From Pinguiococcus pyrenoidosus (taxonomy: Eukaryota; Sar; Pinguiophyceae; Pinguiochrysidales; Pinguiochrysidaceae), in assembly GCA_019677205.1 (NCBI GenBank), contig JAAMXY010000031.1:1-51464 (forward strand): a stretch of DNA of 51,464 bases. Direction: 5' to 3'. The notes beneath the pieces are model-generated. The model worked only from the letters and a program-made list of their open reading frames with translations, had not been told where the DNA came from and made no database searches. Positions within the stretch are counted from its first letter, which is position 1, and the number at the start of each line of letters is the position of its first letter. Shown here in pieces: positions 31,559 to 41,418 of this stretch. Made by a program: the position numbers and the translations under genes.

Positions 31559-32474
31559 CGAAGCAGACTTTCCTTTCCAGCTTCAGATCGCCGGACTGAG
31601 CGGATGTTCCGGACACGAGGATGGCTTGCTGGGGCCGCCTTCGCTCCACAAGCGGCTAGTCTTCGGGCTTCGCTTCTGATTTCCGTCCGAGTCGCAGAGC
31701 TCTGGAGAGGCGGCGCTCGGAGAGGCGGCGCTCGGAGAGTCCGCTTGTGATGCTGAGAGCTCTGCACAATGGGCTTCTTTGCGGCGTTCTGCAGCGTGCT
31801 GCGGAGGGGAGCCCAAAATCCGTGCGACAGAGACGATCAACGCGGCATCCAGAAATGCAGAAATGCGGAATTCCACAGTTCGACGTGCGATCCGCTGTAC
31901 GAGGCCGCTGCAAGCTGCAAGCTGCGATACAGAATCTCATTCAGCTACCTAGCCATTCTTCATTGTAAAAGCTTTGAAATCCCTGCACGCCATTGGCGAA
32001 TCGATCCTTCGGCTGATTCGGTGATTCGTCAGCGTGCCAATCCATCCATGAGCTTCGGCGCCTTATTCCCGGCGAACATGGCGGGGACGCAGTTTGGAAC
32101 GTCGCAAGCGGAGCGCGTCGTGTTGTGGGTGCTGTCATACCGCTGGACAGATCGACCCCTGACTCGTCCGCGAGCCAATGAGCGGCGCCGCTGTCTCCAT
32201 TATTCTGCCGTGATGTAGCCGAGCTGTGCAACTGCTCCAGTTCCCCCCGTATTGCCGCGTGCTATGCGGAGGTTACCGCACAAAACTGCCACGCGAAAGA
32301 AGGTAAAGAACGGGGCGCGTCTGTTTGAGAGCGGGGTCAACACGCTGCGAAAAGCGCGCCGCGTCCCCTCTGCGCCGCACCAAGTCGTCGCCTCTGACGT
32401 CGCAGAGCAGCAAGCTTCAGCAGCTCGCCGGTGGGAGCCATAGCACAGCGCGACAACGCCGTTCCTAGCACAAG
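31559..32474. promoter_or_regulatory. Divergent intergenic region, MaoC-like / PP2C
   Basis: About 900 bases. It includes 2.4 tandem copies of the 15-mer GGAGAGGCGGCGCTC at 31704-31739. A plus-strand frame from about 31769 to 32218 codes 149 residues of no clear character. The right half may hold 5' UTR or first exons of the PP2C gene. Confidence 0.35.
31704..31739. repeat. Tandem 15-mer repeat
   Basis: Two perfect copies of GGAGAGGCGGCGCTC plus the first six bases of a third. It lies upstream of the MaoC-like gene, 146 bases from its start codon, so it could be a promoter element. Confidence 0.85.
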
Positions 32475-34264
32475 ATGTCCAAACCCACGCGCCGTGGGAG
32501 TACCACGGGCAGCTATCAGCCTGCGTAAGTCTCTCCTTCGCGGCGCTGCCACCTTGCGTCGTTGCTCTGGGTCTGCTTTGGGAGCGAAGGGCACTCGGCG
32601 GCCTCAGAAGATTGAAAAGAAGCTGTTTGGGCCGCCGGAGCGCAAACAGAGACGTGTGGAAGCGCGGCGGTCGTGCGAAATGGCGAAGACCCTTTCTCCT
32701 CGGCGCGCGGCGGTGGTCGATGATGAGCAGATTTGAGGGGAGCTCGGGAGACTCAATGGCAGAATGGTGGTAAAGCTAACTGTCCCTGTTCTCGCAGACC
32801 GAACGTACAGACGCCGAAGGAGCGCCACCACAAGGCAGTGAGAGATCAGGCAGGCTCGCTGGCACAGGTGAGGGTGTACGGTACAGCTCTAAACGGGGCC
32901 GAAGGCCCCGCGAGGCGCCCCGACCATGTGCGGAGACGCTGAAAGATTGTGCTTTTAGGCCCGTCGGAGACTTAGCGTGGTGAGCGACAATGAGTTGGTA
33001 GAAGGCGTGGCAGAGGTGCGACCGTGCTTTCAAATCGATGGGTGTCCGAGGCCTTGGAAGCCTGACGCGCTCTCGTCGTCAGGTGCAAATCGAGGAGGAC
33101 ACCAAGCTGGAGGTGCAGGTGCAAAAGGTGCAAAGCGAGCCTCAAGAGGAGACTGCGTTCATCATCTCGCAGTACGCGGGAATGAGCAAGAAAGGATACG
33201 CGCCGTACAATCCTAGAAAGAAGAACCAGGACTCGTTGGTCATGGCGGAGGATCCTGACACCCAGTCCCTCGTGCTAGTGGTTATGGACGGTCACGGGGA
33301 GAATGGCGATCTCGTGTCCCGCTTCCTCAAGGCGACCATCCCAGACACGCTCTTCTCACATGAGCTGTTTGCCACCGACATCGAAAAGGCTGTAGAGTAA
33401 GTTGGCGCACTTCGGATGGTGAAGACGCGGATGGACCTGATCTCTTTCTGGCTTCCTTTGACTCAGGGACACGTTGGAAGTCTGTGAGGCCCGCCTGCTC
33501 GCAGATCCGGGTATCGACTGCGAGTTCAGCGGCACGACGCTGGTCATGGGTAAGCCGCGCCCGAGCTTTGCGCACTACGGGCTGTGCTACCCACGTTCTA
33601 CACCTCTGACGCTGAGGTGTGCGCCGTCGGCAGGAATCATTCGGGGCAACACTTTGACTGTAGCGAATGTCGGTGACAGCCGTCTCACAATGGGAGTGAG
33701 GCAAGAGGGCAGCGACAAGCTCAATGCGGAACCAGTCAGTCTTGACCACAAGCCCGATCTGCCGAGCGAGAAGGAGCGGATCGAAAGGATCGGGGGGCGC
33801 GTCTTTGCTGTCAAGTACGATGACGGAATCGATGGCCCAGCACGGGTCTGGCTAGCGGATATGGATATTCCCGGTTTGGCAATGAGTCGCTCGCTCGGCG
33901 ACACCGTGGCACACAGCGCCGGTGTCATCTCGTCTCCCGAGTTTTTCACCCGTCGGATCGATCCCGCATCTGATGCATTTTTGGTCATTGCGTCCGATGG
34001 CCTGTGGGAATTCATGAGGTATGTGCGCTCGCTTGGACAGGCTGGATGTTCGTGGAAGAGATGCTCACGTAGTGCCTTTCCTCCCGCAGTGATCAGGAGG
34101 TCGTCGATATCGCCAACGCATGTAGCGAGCCCCGTATTGCCGTAGATACGTTGATCCAGCTTTCCACAGAGCGGTGGATGAAGGAGGAGCAGGTGGTCGA
34201 TGACACGACCGTAGCGGTCGCGTGGATCGGAGACTATGTCGGAGATAGCTCCGGGAAGGTGTAG
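32475..34264 (+). CDS. PP2C-type (PPM) protein phosphatase
   Basis: A Mn/Mg-dependent Ser/Thr phosphatase. Secure exons: 33083-33396, 33467-33549, 33634-34018, 34090-34264, which join in frame and code 318 aa. PP2C motifs in order: GYAPYNPRKKNQDS (metal-binding region), VVMDGHGENG, SGTTLVM, ANVGDSRL, MSRSLGD, ASDGLWEFM and DDTTVAVAW. The 5' end is less sure. A short exon 32811-32867 (TPKERHHKAVRDQAGSLAQ) fits in frame before 33083. Before it, 32590-32712 codes a basic stretch (KIEKKLFGPPERKQ) whose ATG at 32681 could be the start. An ATG at 32475 (MSKPTRRGSTTGSYQP, donor GTAAGT) looks genuine, but I could not join it in frame. There is no targeting leader. It is followed on the same strand by the TraB gene, the only same-strand pair here. 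Confidence 0.85.
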
Positions 34265-34959
34265 ATACAGCTCAGGCTCCCTTCGATGAGCGACTGCGTT
34301 TTGGAAGGGAGAGCACTGCCTGACAGCCACGGAAGGTGCGGAGCGGAGGAAGTGGCTACAGTAGGATAGCAAATGGGGGCTTCGTGTCGCGCATGGTAGA
34401 CTACAGGAGACTGTATCGTGTCTTTGTCTTGTCGTTTCCTACGGTGCGTCTGAAAAGCTGGCTGAAAAGTCAGAGTCCCCTCTCCATGCATCGGCTACGT
34501 GTGCACCTCGCGCCCCTTCTACGAGGGTACGACACATGCGGTACATTCCAGATTGTCCGTACGGGGACTACTGCATATTGTGATTGGAATGACCGACTCA
34601 CTCACGGTCTGCGCGGCCCCTTCGAAATGCTGCTGGTCGATCCACACGCCGAGACGATCCAGTCCGCAGCCTGGTACCAGGTAGGTGCTACTTGTGAGAA
34701 ACAACACACTCGAAGGGTACTTGTTCGTAGCGTTACCATTCAAGTGAAGAGTGTGACAGACATACTGGGGTAGACGCTCACGTCAGTGGGACACTCTTAC
34801 GTCGGTCTCTTCTCTCGTCCTTACGCCTACGTTCTCGACCTCGAGCGACGTCTCTCTCCTCCGTGGACACGTCGAAAGTTTCAGCGCATTGCAGCCACCA
34901 AGCCATCCATCTTCCACCAGCGTGCACGCATTCACGTGCATCCTGTACTACATGCCGCA
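34265..34959. other. Unassigned interval after PP2C
   Basis: No gene was recognised. A plus-strand frame from 34336 to 34773 could code 145 residues (containing GTTAYCDWNDRLTHGL and GPFEMLLVDPH) but has no domain or splice context I trust. Minus-strand frames of 60-75 codons also occur. This is the left part of the only gap between two genes of the same strand. Confidence 0.3.
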
Positions 34960-35247
34960 CTAAGGAAAGAGCGGTGAGGCCAACGACACCAGGGAAGGAC
35001 AGCAGAGGCCGCGCGCGAGCGCCGCCGAAGAAGAAAGAAGAAAAGAAGAAGAAGACAAAAAGCCGAACTTCATCGACGCAGCTTTGGCAGCTTTGGACGC
35101 AATGGTGAAAAGAAGAAAACTCAACCCGACGATCCAGTCAGCACAAAAATCAAGCCGGTGCATCTCTTTCCCTGCCGCCAAAGTGGCGCCACAAAACTCC
35201 GCAACCGTGCGCCACCACGTTTTCTTGGCCTCGAGCGCCCCGCCCAT
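34960..35247 (-). CDS. Possible small membrane protein (95 aa), uncertain
   Basis: A minus-strand frame opens with an ATG only 23 bases from the start codon of the divergent TraB gene. It begins MGGALEAKKTWWRTVAEF, has a likely membrane segment (ADWIVGLSFLLFTIAS) followed by a basic, Ala-rich stretch, then a Ser/Phe/Leu-rich tail. The tail is coded by a pyrimidine-only tract (35030-35080 region) and may instead be an intron polypyrimidine tract, so only the first 60 or so residues look protein-like. Its presence would restore perfect strand alternation in this window. I recognise no family. It may equally be 5' flank of the TraB gene. Confidence 0.28.
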   Translation of the reverse strand: MGGALEAKKTWWRTVAEFCGATLAAGKEMHRLDFCADWIVGLSFLLFTIASKAAKAASMKFGFLSSSSFLLSSSAALARGLCCPSLVSLASPLFP

Positions 35248-35270
35248 CTTGGCGTGTATCTTGCGACTTG

Positions 35271-36688
35271 ATGCGGGCGAGAAAACGAGCCACGCGGGCG
35301 CTCACACTGGGCCTGCTGGCGCAAATTCTTGCGGGCGCCTCCTCGAAAACCAGCCGAGTTGGCTCATTGCGAAGCCATGCGAGGCTTCGTCCGTACGATT
35401 TCACGCCTGGGGAGTATCTCTACGAGCCCTGTGACGGCGACGTGCGAAGAGACACCGGACCTGTGGTGGAAGAGCTGCAGGAGAGAGGCGTCCTTTACAG
35501 CTACCGGAGCCGCAGCGGGCGGCGGCCCAGGATGGTGCACGTTCTTGGCGTGTCGCACCTGAGCAATCAGGTGAGGCCAAGGCTTCTGACGCCTTTGTAG
35601 ATGAGCGAGCCGGGCTTGGCCGCGGTTTCCAAGGAGCGACTTGGATCGACTCGGCGATGATCGCTCCTTTCGGCAGAGCGTTGCGGATGTGAGCCGGGCT
35701 TTCGACGTGCTGACGCCGGAGGCAGTCAGCATTGAGCTCTGCGCCTCGCGAACGAGGGTACTGGAGGAGAGCGAAGGAGCTGCAGTACCCGAAGCCGCAC
35801 GGGCTGTTGGAGTCGTCGCGCCGGGTGAACTTGTACAGGGAGCGACTCAAAGGATTGTGGATCGCATCGCATTGCTGTCCGGCGCACCTGGTGGAGTAAG
35901 TTGCGCGACTTTCGCTACGGCGGATATGTTTTACCTCAGGTGCTTTTGGTGAGATGATCTGACGCTTCCTTTGACGCAGCGCCAATGTATGGAGATGAAG
36001 ACGGCGTATGACCTCGCAGTAGACCGAGGTGTCACCGTAATCCTAGGAGACCGGCCGCTGGAGATCACGTGGCAACGGCTTGTGAAGCAGATCGATTTTT
36101 GGTCCAGCCTTCGGCTTCTTTTGTCCGCGGTGCTGGGGACACGGGACTTGCTGAGGGATGATGCCGACGAAGCACCACACATAGAGAAGAAGGTGACGCA
36201 ACTATCATCGGCGGATCCGGACACCGTCGAATCGCTTCTGAAGAAGTTCAAGAAGGAAATCCCGTCGGTAATGCAAGTTTCAACACTGCCCCCTTCCCCC
36301 GCACTGCGTCAAGAGCCTCACGCAGTGCGACTCTTTAGGTGTATCGCGTGCTCGTAGAGGAGCGCGATCAGTACCTTCTGTGGTCTGCCAGAGACTCCAA
36401 AGCCTCTCGGGTACGTGTGCCGAGAAACCTGCGCCTTTGCCAAACTTCTCCCTTCATGTATGCCTCCTCAGGAAGTTGACAGTGTTCTGGCGATTGTCGG
36501 CGCTGCTCATCTGCCTGGTATTCGCGAATGCTTTGCCCTCCCAGGCAAGGGAAAATGGTACGTTCTTGGACGTGGCTGCTGTGTGGCTTGTCGCAGTTGT
36601 GACGCAGTTTTTCCCTCTCAGGAGCCGCGAGGAACTGATTACGGTCGGAGACAAGCGATATCGTAGGAAGAAGAGGATCGCATCATGA
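35271..36688 (+). CDS. TraB-domain protein (TRABD-like) with signal peptide
   Basis: Exons: 35271-35570, 35677-35895, 35980-36267, 36339-36410, 36472-36557, 36622-36688; 343 aa. TraB/PrgY/GumN-fold signature: MVHVLGVSHLSNQSVADV at the start, SIELCASRTR, ILGDRPLEITWQRL in the middle, LVEERDQYLLW and the closing VGAAHLPGI. Conserved His and Glu in these motifs suggest a metal-dependent hydrolase fold; the biochemical role of TRABD proteins is poorly known. The start at 35271 gives a leader with basic residues then a hydrophobic core (MRARKRATRALTLGLLAQIL), ending AGASS, so it enters the secretory route and perhaps the plastid. The C-terminus is basic (YRRKKRIAS). All exons except the last two join at phase 0. 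Confidence 0.87.
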
Positions 36689-37044
36689 GGAAGAATGCTC
36701 AAGCTCAAGCGAGAATACACATGAGCTTTGCGAAGCCAAGCCTACCACCTGATCTTTTGAAAAAACAACCAAAATCTAAGCACTATCGACGCGGGCAGGC
36801 GTCCAAATGCAAGAAACTGCTCTGCAAACGTCACGCAACGTGGAAGTCGCTTTGCAGCCTTGCCGAGCGGCACCCCTTTCGCTGTGCTTGTCACCCACAC
36901 ACATACCACTTGTCTGTACACGCTTTCACTTCTCCTGGAGGGAAACAAATCCAGGCGCTCTTCGTCAGCTTCTGCCGTTCGTTGTCCTCAACGAGCTCTC
37001 CTTTATTCCTCTTCTGATGTCGCACCAAGCTAACTAACAATTTC
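36689..37044. other. Convergent intergenic region
   Basis: 356 bases between the TraB and RING-H2 stop codons. Nothing recognisable; it probably holds both 3' UTRs. Confidence 0.4.
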
Positions 37045-37986
37045 CTAAGCCACTGACTCTCGGCATATTGGACATGTGTTGTGTGACTGTAGCCACCTTG
37101 AGATGCAGTCCAGATGAAACCTGTGACCGCATCTGGTTCGTACAGCTTTCTGTCCAGCTTCGTAGACATCCATGCAAACGGGACACATGTAGTCTGATTC
37201 TGAGACACCCTCCGCCGCGGCAGTGTCGCCATCGGTCGCCACCGCTGCGGCTGCCTCGGCCCGCTCTGCGGCGGCGGCGCACTCGGCTGCTTCCTCCTCG
37301 CTGATCGTCACGGCTTGGCTTCCAAGCGATTCCAGCGCCTCCTCGGAGGCCGGCGGCACGCCTTGGGCGCCGCCGTCACGAAGGAAGATTTGGTGCAGGA
37401 CGTCGTTCATGTTCCCGAAGTAGTAGTCCCCTAGGCGGTTCCGATCGATTCCGTCTCCACCGGCGTCCGTACCCTGGCCTTGGGCGCCTAATGCCGATGC
37501 GAGGAGCAAGCGCGCGAAGCTCGCGTCAAACGAGTTGCCCGCGGTGGCTTCGCTGGCTCTCTCGGCCATTTCCTGCTCGGTCCTTGAGCCCCCCGCAGCC
37601 GGTCCGGCTCTCATCGCTGCTCTTGCTCCTCCCCCGCCACCTCCACGCTGCTCCAGCCTCTCAAGCAGCGACGAGAGCAGGAAGAAGCTATCTAGCCCGC
37701 TGGCGAACTCGGCGCCTCTGGTGGCGCCGGTGGATGTCGACGAGTTCGAGCGATTCGATGCGGCAGTGGCCGCCGCATCTTCTTGAGAACTGTCACTAGG
37801 CTGCTCCGTGGAGCTCTCTAGGAATCTATGGAGGTCGTCTGCGTCCTCCACCCTCTCGACGAAGGTGTCGCCACAGGCGCGGCACTGGTGCTCTCCCTCC
37901 ACCTCCATCGTGTCCACGCGGCGGTCGCAGCAGTGGCAGTAGTAATTGGCATGTCGAAAGGGCGTCATCATCTCGGTGGCCGCCAT
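37045..37986 (-). CDS. RING-H2 E3 ubiquitin ligase, RNF115/126-like
   Basis: A single-exon gene of 313 aa. The N-terminus has a zinc ribbon made of CHCC and CRACG pairs (residues about 17-40), as in the ubiquitin-binding BCA2 zinc finger of RNF115/RNF126. A long acidic, Ala/Gly/Ser-rich linker follows. The C-terminus is a RING-H2 domain: CPVC, then CGHRFHLDC, then CPIC, with spacing C-x2-C-x14-C-x1-H-x2-H-x2-C-x10-C-x2-C. This architecture is shared by animal RNF115/126 and plant RING-H2 E3s (RDUF and CIP8 types). It is probably cytosolic. Substrates cannot be inferred. Confidence 0.9.
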   Translation of the reverse strand: MAATEMMTPFRHANYYCHCCDRRVDTMEVEGEHQCRACGDTFVERVEDADDLHRFLESSTEQPSDSSQEDAAATAASNRSNSSTSTGATRGAEFASGLDSFFLLSSLLERLEQRGGGGGGARAAMRAGPAAGGSRTEQEMAERASEATAGNSFDASFARLLLASALGAQGQGTDAGGDGIDRNRLGDYYFGNMNDVLHQIFLRDGGAQGVPPASEEALESLGSQAVTISEEEAAECAAAAERAEAAAAVATDGDTAAAEGVSESDYMCPVCMDVYEAGQKAVRTRCGHRFHLDCISRWLQSHNTCPICRESVA

Positions 37987-39212
37987 ATTTGGCGGCGAAA
38001 CGTCAGTTTCCGCGTTCTTCTGCGGACAACGAAGCGGTCCAAAGGTCGCGCTCGCTCAATTCGCCTTCCGGAAGGCTGTGGCGCGTCTCTTTGGCCTCCT
38101 GTCCCCGATGTGACCCCGCGGCACCCCTTCCTGCTGTCTGCGTCACCGGGCTGGGCTGCCACCAGCCGCGATCTCGCCGTCAAAGAGACGCGCGACTCCA
38201 GCGGCGCTCGCAGAAGCGCCGCAAGGTTTCTTTTGCTTTCGGTGTGTCCTGCCGTCACACAGGTACGGTACAGACACAGGGGTGAAAGATGGCCAATTTT
38301 AAAGTAGCTCTTCTGGTACATTCACCGGCTATTCTTATTTCACATATCAAGTATTTTGTGACCGTTATCTCCTCCAAAAATTATGGAATAATTCATCTTG
38401 CAATCAAAAAACAATACTTTGAAATATTTTTTCCGCTTTCGTAAGCCGACAGAGATCTTGCTGCCTACGCCACCAATGAGAGAGCCTTGTGGATAGTGTG
38501 GCGTTACGGCGCGGTGGGATCAAGGGGATGGTGGGAAGACGATGTGCGGTTGCTTGGTTGCTCCTCGACGTGCGCCCTAGTCCTCCGCCTGCATGCAAGC
38601 ACGGCGACCACGATTTTGAAAGCTGACGTTCTCGTTTGTCGCTCCTTGCTTCCTCGACTCGACTCGCTCGGCTTGGCTGAGCTTGCGAAGCCGCGCTTCT
38701 GCAACACCTGATTCGTTGGATCCTCCACATTTCCAAACGAAAAGTTGAACCCTTCGTGGCTCGTCCTACGGGCGCAGCAAGCGCTGCTGACTGGCTGGGG
38801 TCACACGTTTCGCCAACGATGCGCGCCGTTTCGTGTCAGCACCAATTAGCATCGGCCTAAGGTGGAGCTCCTGGCTCCCGATTGGAGGAAGGCGGAAACC
38901 GAGATCCTTGAAGACAGCAACCAATTCCCCCGATTGGTCGGAAACTTGGAGGGAGTGATGGAATCAACTACGCCGCGTTATTGCCTGACGGCCGAACGAG
39001 TCGCCGTTCTGTGGGGGTCGGGAAACGACCCATCGGAGAAACGATGATGGATACCTTCGTCGAAGAGGACCGTGGTGCTGAGAAACTGCCGCGAGTCGGG
39101 GTGGCTTCTCCAACCCCGTGCTTGCCAGCCAACTCCACCCCCGGGAGTTTCAGCAACGGGAGCTCCGCGTGCGACGGCGCCACCTCGTGCATCTTGGCGC
39201 AGAGCAAGTAGC
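37987..39212. promoter_or_regulatory. Divergent intergenic region, RING-H2 / TPH coiled-coil gene
   Basis: The largest intergenic stretch in the window (1.2 kb). It contains an AT-rich patch at about 38300-38440 that contrasts with GC-rich flanks. No protein domain, tRNA or repeat was seen. Part of the right side may be the 5' UTR of the coiled-coil gene. Confidence 0.4.
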
Positions 39213-41144
39213 ATGGCGCTCAGCAGCAATCAGCTTGACATAGGCGACAGCTGGGTCCTGTCGCTGCGCTCTGGAAGAGGTGCCAGCGTCAGGCGTCGTC
39301 GAAACTTCGCTGACAGATCTGACCGCAGCTTCGCCACAGATGAGCGCGTCCTCAAGGCCAGCGAGGGCCCCATCATCCACTACAAGGACCCGCAGGCCCC
39401 AACGAAGTCGTGGCGTGCCAAGGAGATGGCCCGCGTCGCCAACTGCGGCCTTATGACCACGAAGTTCAGCAGGAACTCCATGCCCCTCGCGAGCGTGCTA
39501 AGGTCCTGGCGGCAGCGGCCGGCGACCACCGACTACTACGAGCCGATGGCGTTTGACACGGTGTTCGGGTCGTCGGCCACGCCGAAGCCCGACGCCGCGC
39601 AGTCCAGGGATGCCGCGGCGAACAACAAGCTTGGCCGTTTCAAGCAGAAGCGAGCTCAGATGGCCAAGAAGAATCACGAGACGCGTCTCAAGCAGATGCT
39701 GTCGCAGTACTTTGCCACGAAGCTGGCTCCGAAGTTCCCGCGCTGCCGAGCACATGCAAAGGTCATCGAGGACACCGTGGCGAAGGTCCTCCAGGAACGA
39801 GCCGCGGAGAGGCCCGAGCAGCCCTCGGACTTGGAGAAGGGCTCCTTCGCAGGCATCACCTCCGGCGAGATGATCGCCATAGAGGAGCGAGTGGAGCAGC
39901 AGCTTCGAGCGTTCACCTCGAAACAGGCGGACGCTCTTGCGGCCGACGCCGCCGCGCCCAACGCCACCTCTGCCGCTGAAGCGGAGGCCGGCTCGAAGGA
40001 TTCCGCCGCCGTCTCCTCCGGCAGCAAGGCCACGAACCCGCTGGAAGGCTTCTCTGACACCAGCATTCTGACCGGGATTGAGATGTTCAAGGACCTGACC
40101 GAGATGTCCCGGGAGCACGAGCGGAACTTGGCCAAGAAGTCCTGCTTCAAGGACATCTTGGATGAGCAAGCGGAGCAGATCAAGCAGATGAAGCAGAAGG
40201 AGACGTCGGACGTCCACGACTACCAGGCGAAGTTCACGCAGGAGCTGAGGGACGAGATGGAGGCGCAGCAGGCGGAGAAGAATCGCCGAAAGGTCGAGCT
40301 TGTTCGCCTCAATCGGGAGCGTCTAGCGCACGCGAAGGAGGTGTGGGACCAGCGCGAGACGGAGAAGCGCGAAGAGCGCCGCCGGGAGGCCGAACACCTT
40401 GAGGAGCTCCACAAGGCGGAGGCCCTCAACGCGGAGATCGAGCGCAAAGAGTTCGTTGAGAGGCGCGACAAGAGCTTCGCAGGCTTGAAGGCCGCGCAGG
40501 AGATGGCAGCAGAGAGGAAGAGGGCCCAGAAGCAGAAGGACCACGAGGAAGACGTGCGAAGCATGAAAGCGTTCGCCGACCGTCTCGATCGAGAGGAAGC
40601 AAATCGCAAGAAGGCTGCCCAGGATATTTTTGATCGCTACCAGCAGTACAACGAGCTCGCCGCTGCCGGACCCTACAAGGAAAAGGCCGACTTCGCGGAC
40701 TCGCTTGATGCCATGGTGGATCGCGAGTATGAAGAGCGCAGAGTCCGAGCTTTGCGCATCGAAGAGGCCCGGAAGGAGAGGCAGCGGCAGCTGCTCCGGG
40801 AGCAGAACGTGACAAATCAGGAGATCATGCAGAGAAAGGCCGAAGAGCGCGCGCAGGAGAAGGCCGAGGCTCGCGGCATCGCGGCCGCAACCGTGGAGGC
40901 GATTCAGCGTGAAGCCGGAGAGGAGCGCGTCCAGCAACGGGCAAGTAACGCCAAGCGTCAGCAGTATCGCGAGGATCTCATGAAGCAGATGCACGAGTCT
41001 AGGAATCGCGAGCCAGATGACGAGCTTGATCCGGTGAACAAGAAGTTCGTCGAGAAGGTGAAGGACGATCGGGACATGGCATTCGCCGTGCGGTCCATCC
41101 TGGAGAAGAAAAGGTACCACTGGGAGCCAACGACCATCTTCTAA
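39213..41144 (+). CDS. Coiled-coil protein with TPH-like domain, probably ciliary
   Basis: A single exon of 643 aa. The frame is open upstream of 39213, but MALSSNQLDIGDSW is the most natural start. The first 300 residues are mixed. From about 300 to 620 the protein is almost one continuous charged coiled coil with Arg/Lys/Glu/Gln heptads (RLNRERLAHAKEVWDQRE, AERKRAQKQKDHEEDVRSM, RKERQRQLLREQNVTNQ), the look of the trichohyalin-plectin homology domain found in CFAP45, CFAP53, CFAP210 and MNS1. Those proteins sit inside the doublet microtubules of cilia, so a flagellar role is the best guess. Coiled-coil similarity is weak evidence, and other cytoskeletal functions are possible. Confidence 0.72.
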   Translation: MALSSNQLDIGDSWVLSLRSGRGASVRRRRNFADRSDRSFATDERVLKASEGPIIHYKDPQAPTKSWRAKEMARVANCGLMTTKFSRNSMPLASVLRSWRQRPATTDYYEPMAFDTVFGSSATPKPDAAQSRDAAANNKLGRFKQKRAQMAKKNHETRLKQMLSQYFATKLAPKFPRCRAHAKVIEDTVAKVLQERAAERPEQPSDLEKGSFAGITSGEMIAIEERVEQQLRAFTSKQADALAADAAAPNATSAAEAEAGSKDSAAVSSGSKATNPLEGFSDTSILTGIEMFKDLTEMSREHERNLAKKSCFKDILDEQAEQIKQMKQKETSDVHDYQAKFTQELRDEMEAQQAEKNRRKVELVRLNRERLAHAKEVWDQRETEKREERRREAEHLEELHKAEALNAEIERKEFVERRDKSFAGLKAAQEMAAERKRAQKQKDHEEDVRSMKAFADRLDREEANRKKAAQDIFDRYQQYNELAAAGPYKEKADFADSLDAMVDREYEERRVRALRIEEARKERQRQLLREQNVTNQEIMQRKAEERAQEKAEARGIAAATVEAIQREAGEERVQQRASNAKRQQYREDLMKQMHESRNREPDDELDPVNKKFVEKVKDDRDMAFAVRSILEKKRYHWEPTTIF

Positions 41145-41418
41145 GATGCTCGTGGCATCTTGCTTTTCAGCAGCCGACTTGGGAGGAGAATCTCGTCGCT
41201 CCGGTGCAAAGCTCGCTACAAGCGATACTTCACACGCCACGCTGCACTATATCGAATTCGCGTGACGGTCTGGTCGAACCGAAGAAACCCATTCGAACAA
41301 AACAAATTCTCGTTGTATATGCAAGCGTCGTGCTCCTTGCGTCTCGTGTCCGTGCCTGTGGTAGTGGCGCCCGTCGAGATGGGGCGTCAATTTCATCCTT
41401 GCTCTAACGTGCTGCCAA

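Noticed and set aside
31769-32218. 149-codon plus-strand frame upstream of PP2C
   Set aside because: No domain, no splice context toward PP2C, and mixed composition; treated as promoter or UTR.
40323-41240. 305-codon Leu-rich minus-strand frame
   Set aside because: The reverse of Glu/Lys/Arg coiled-coil codons always looks Leu/Phe-rich; no membrane-protein family is seen.
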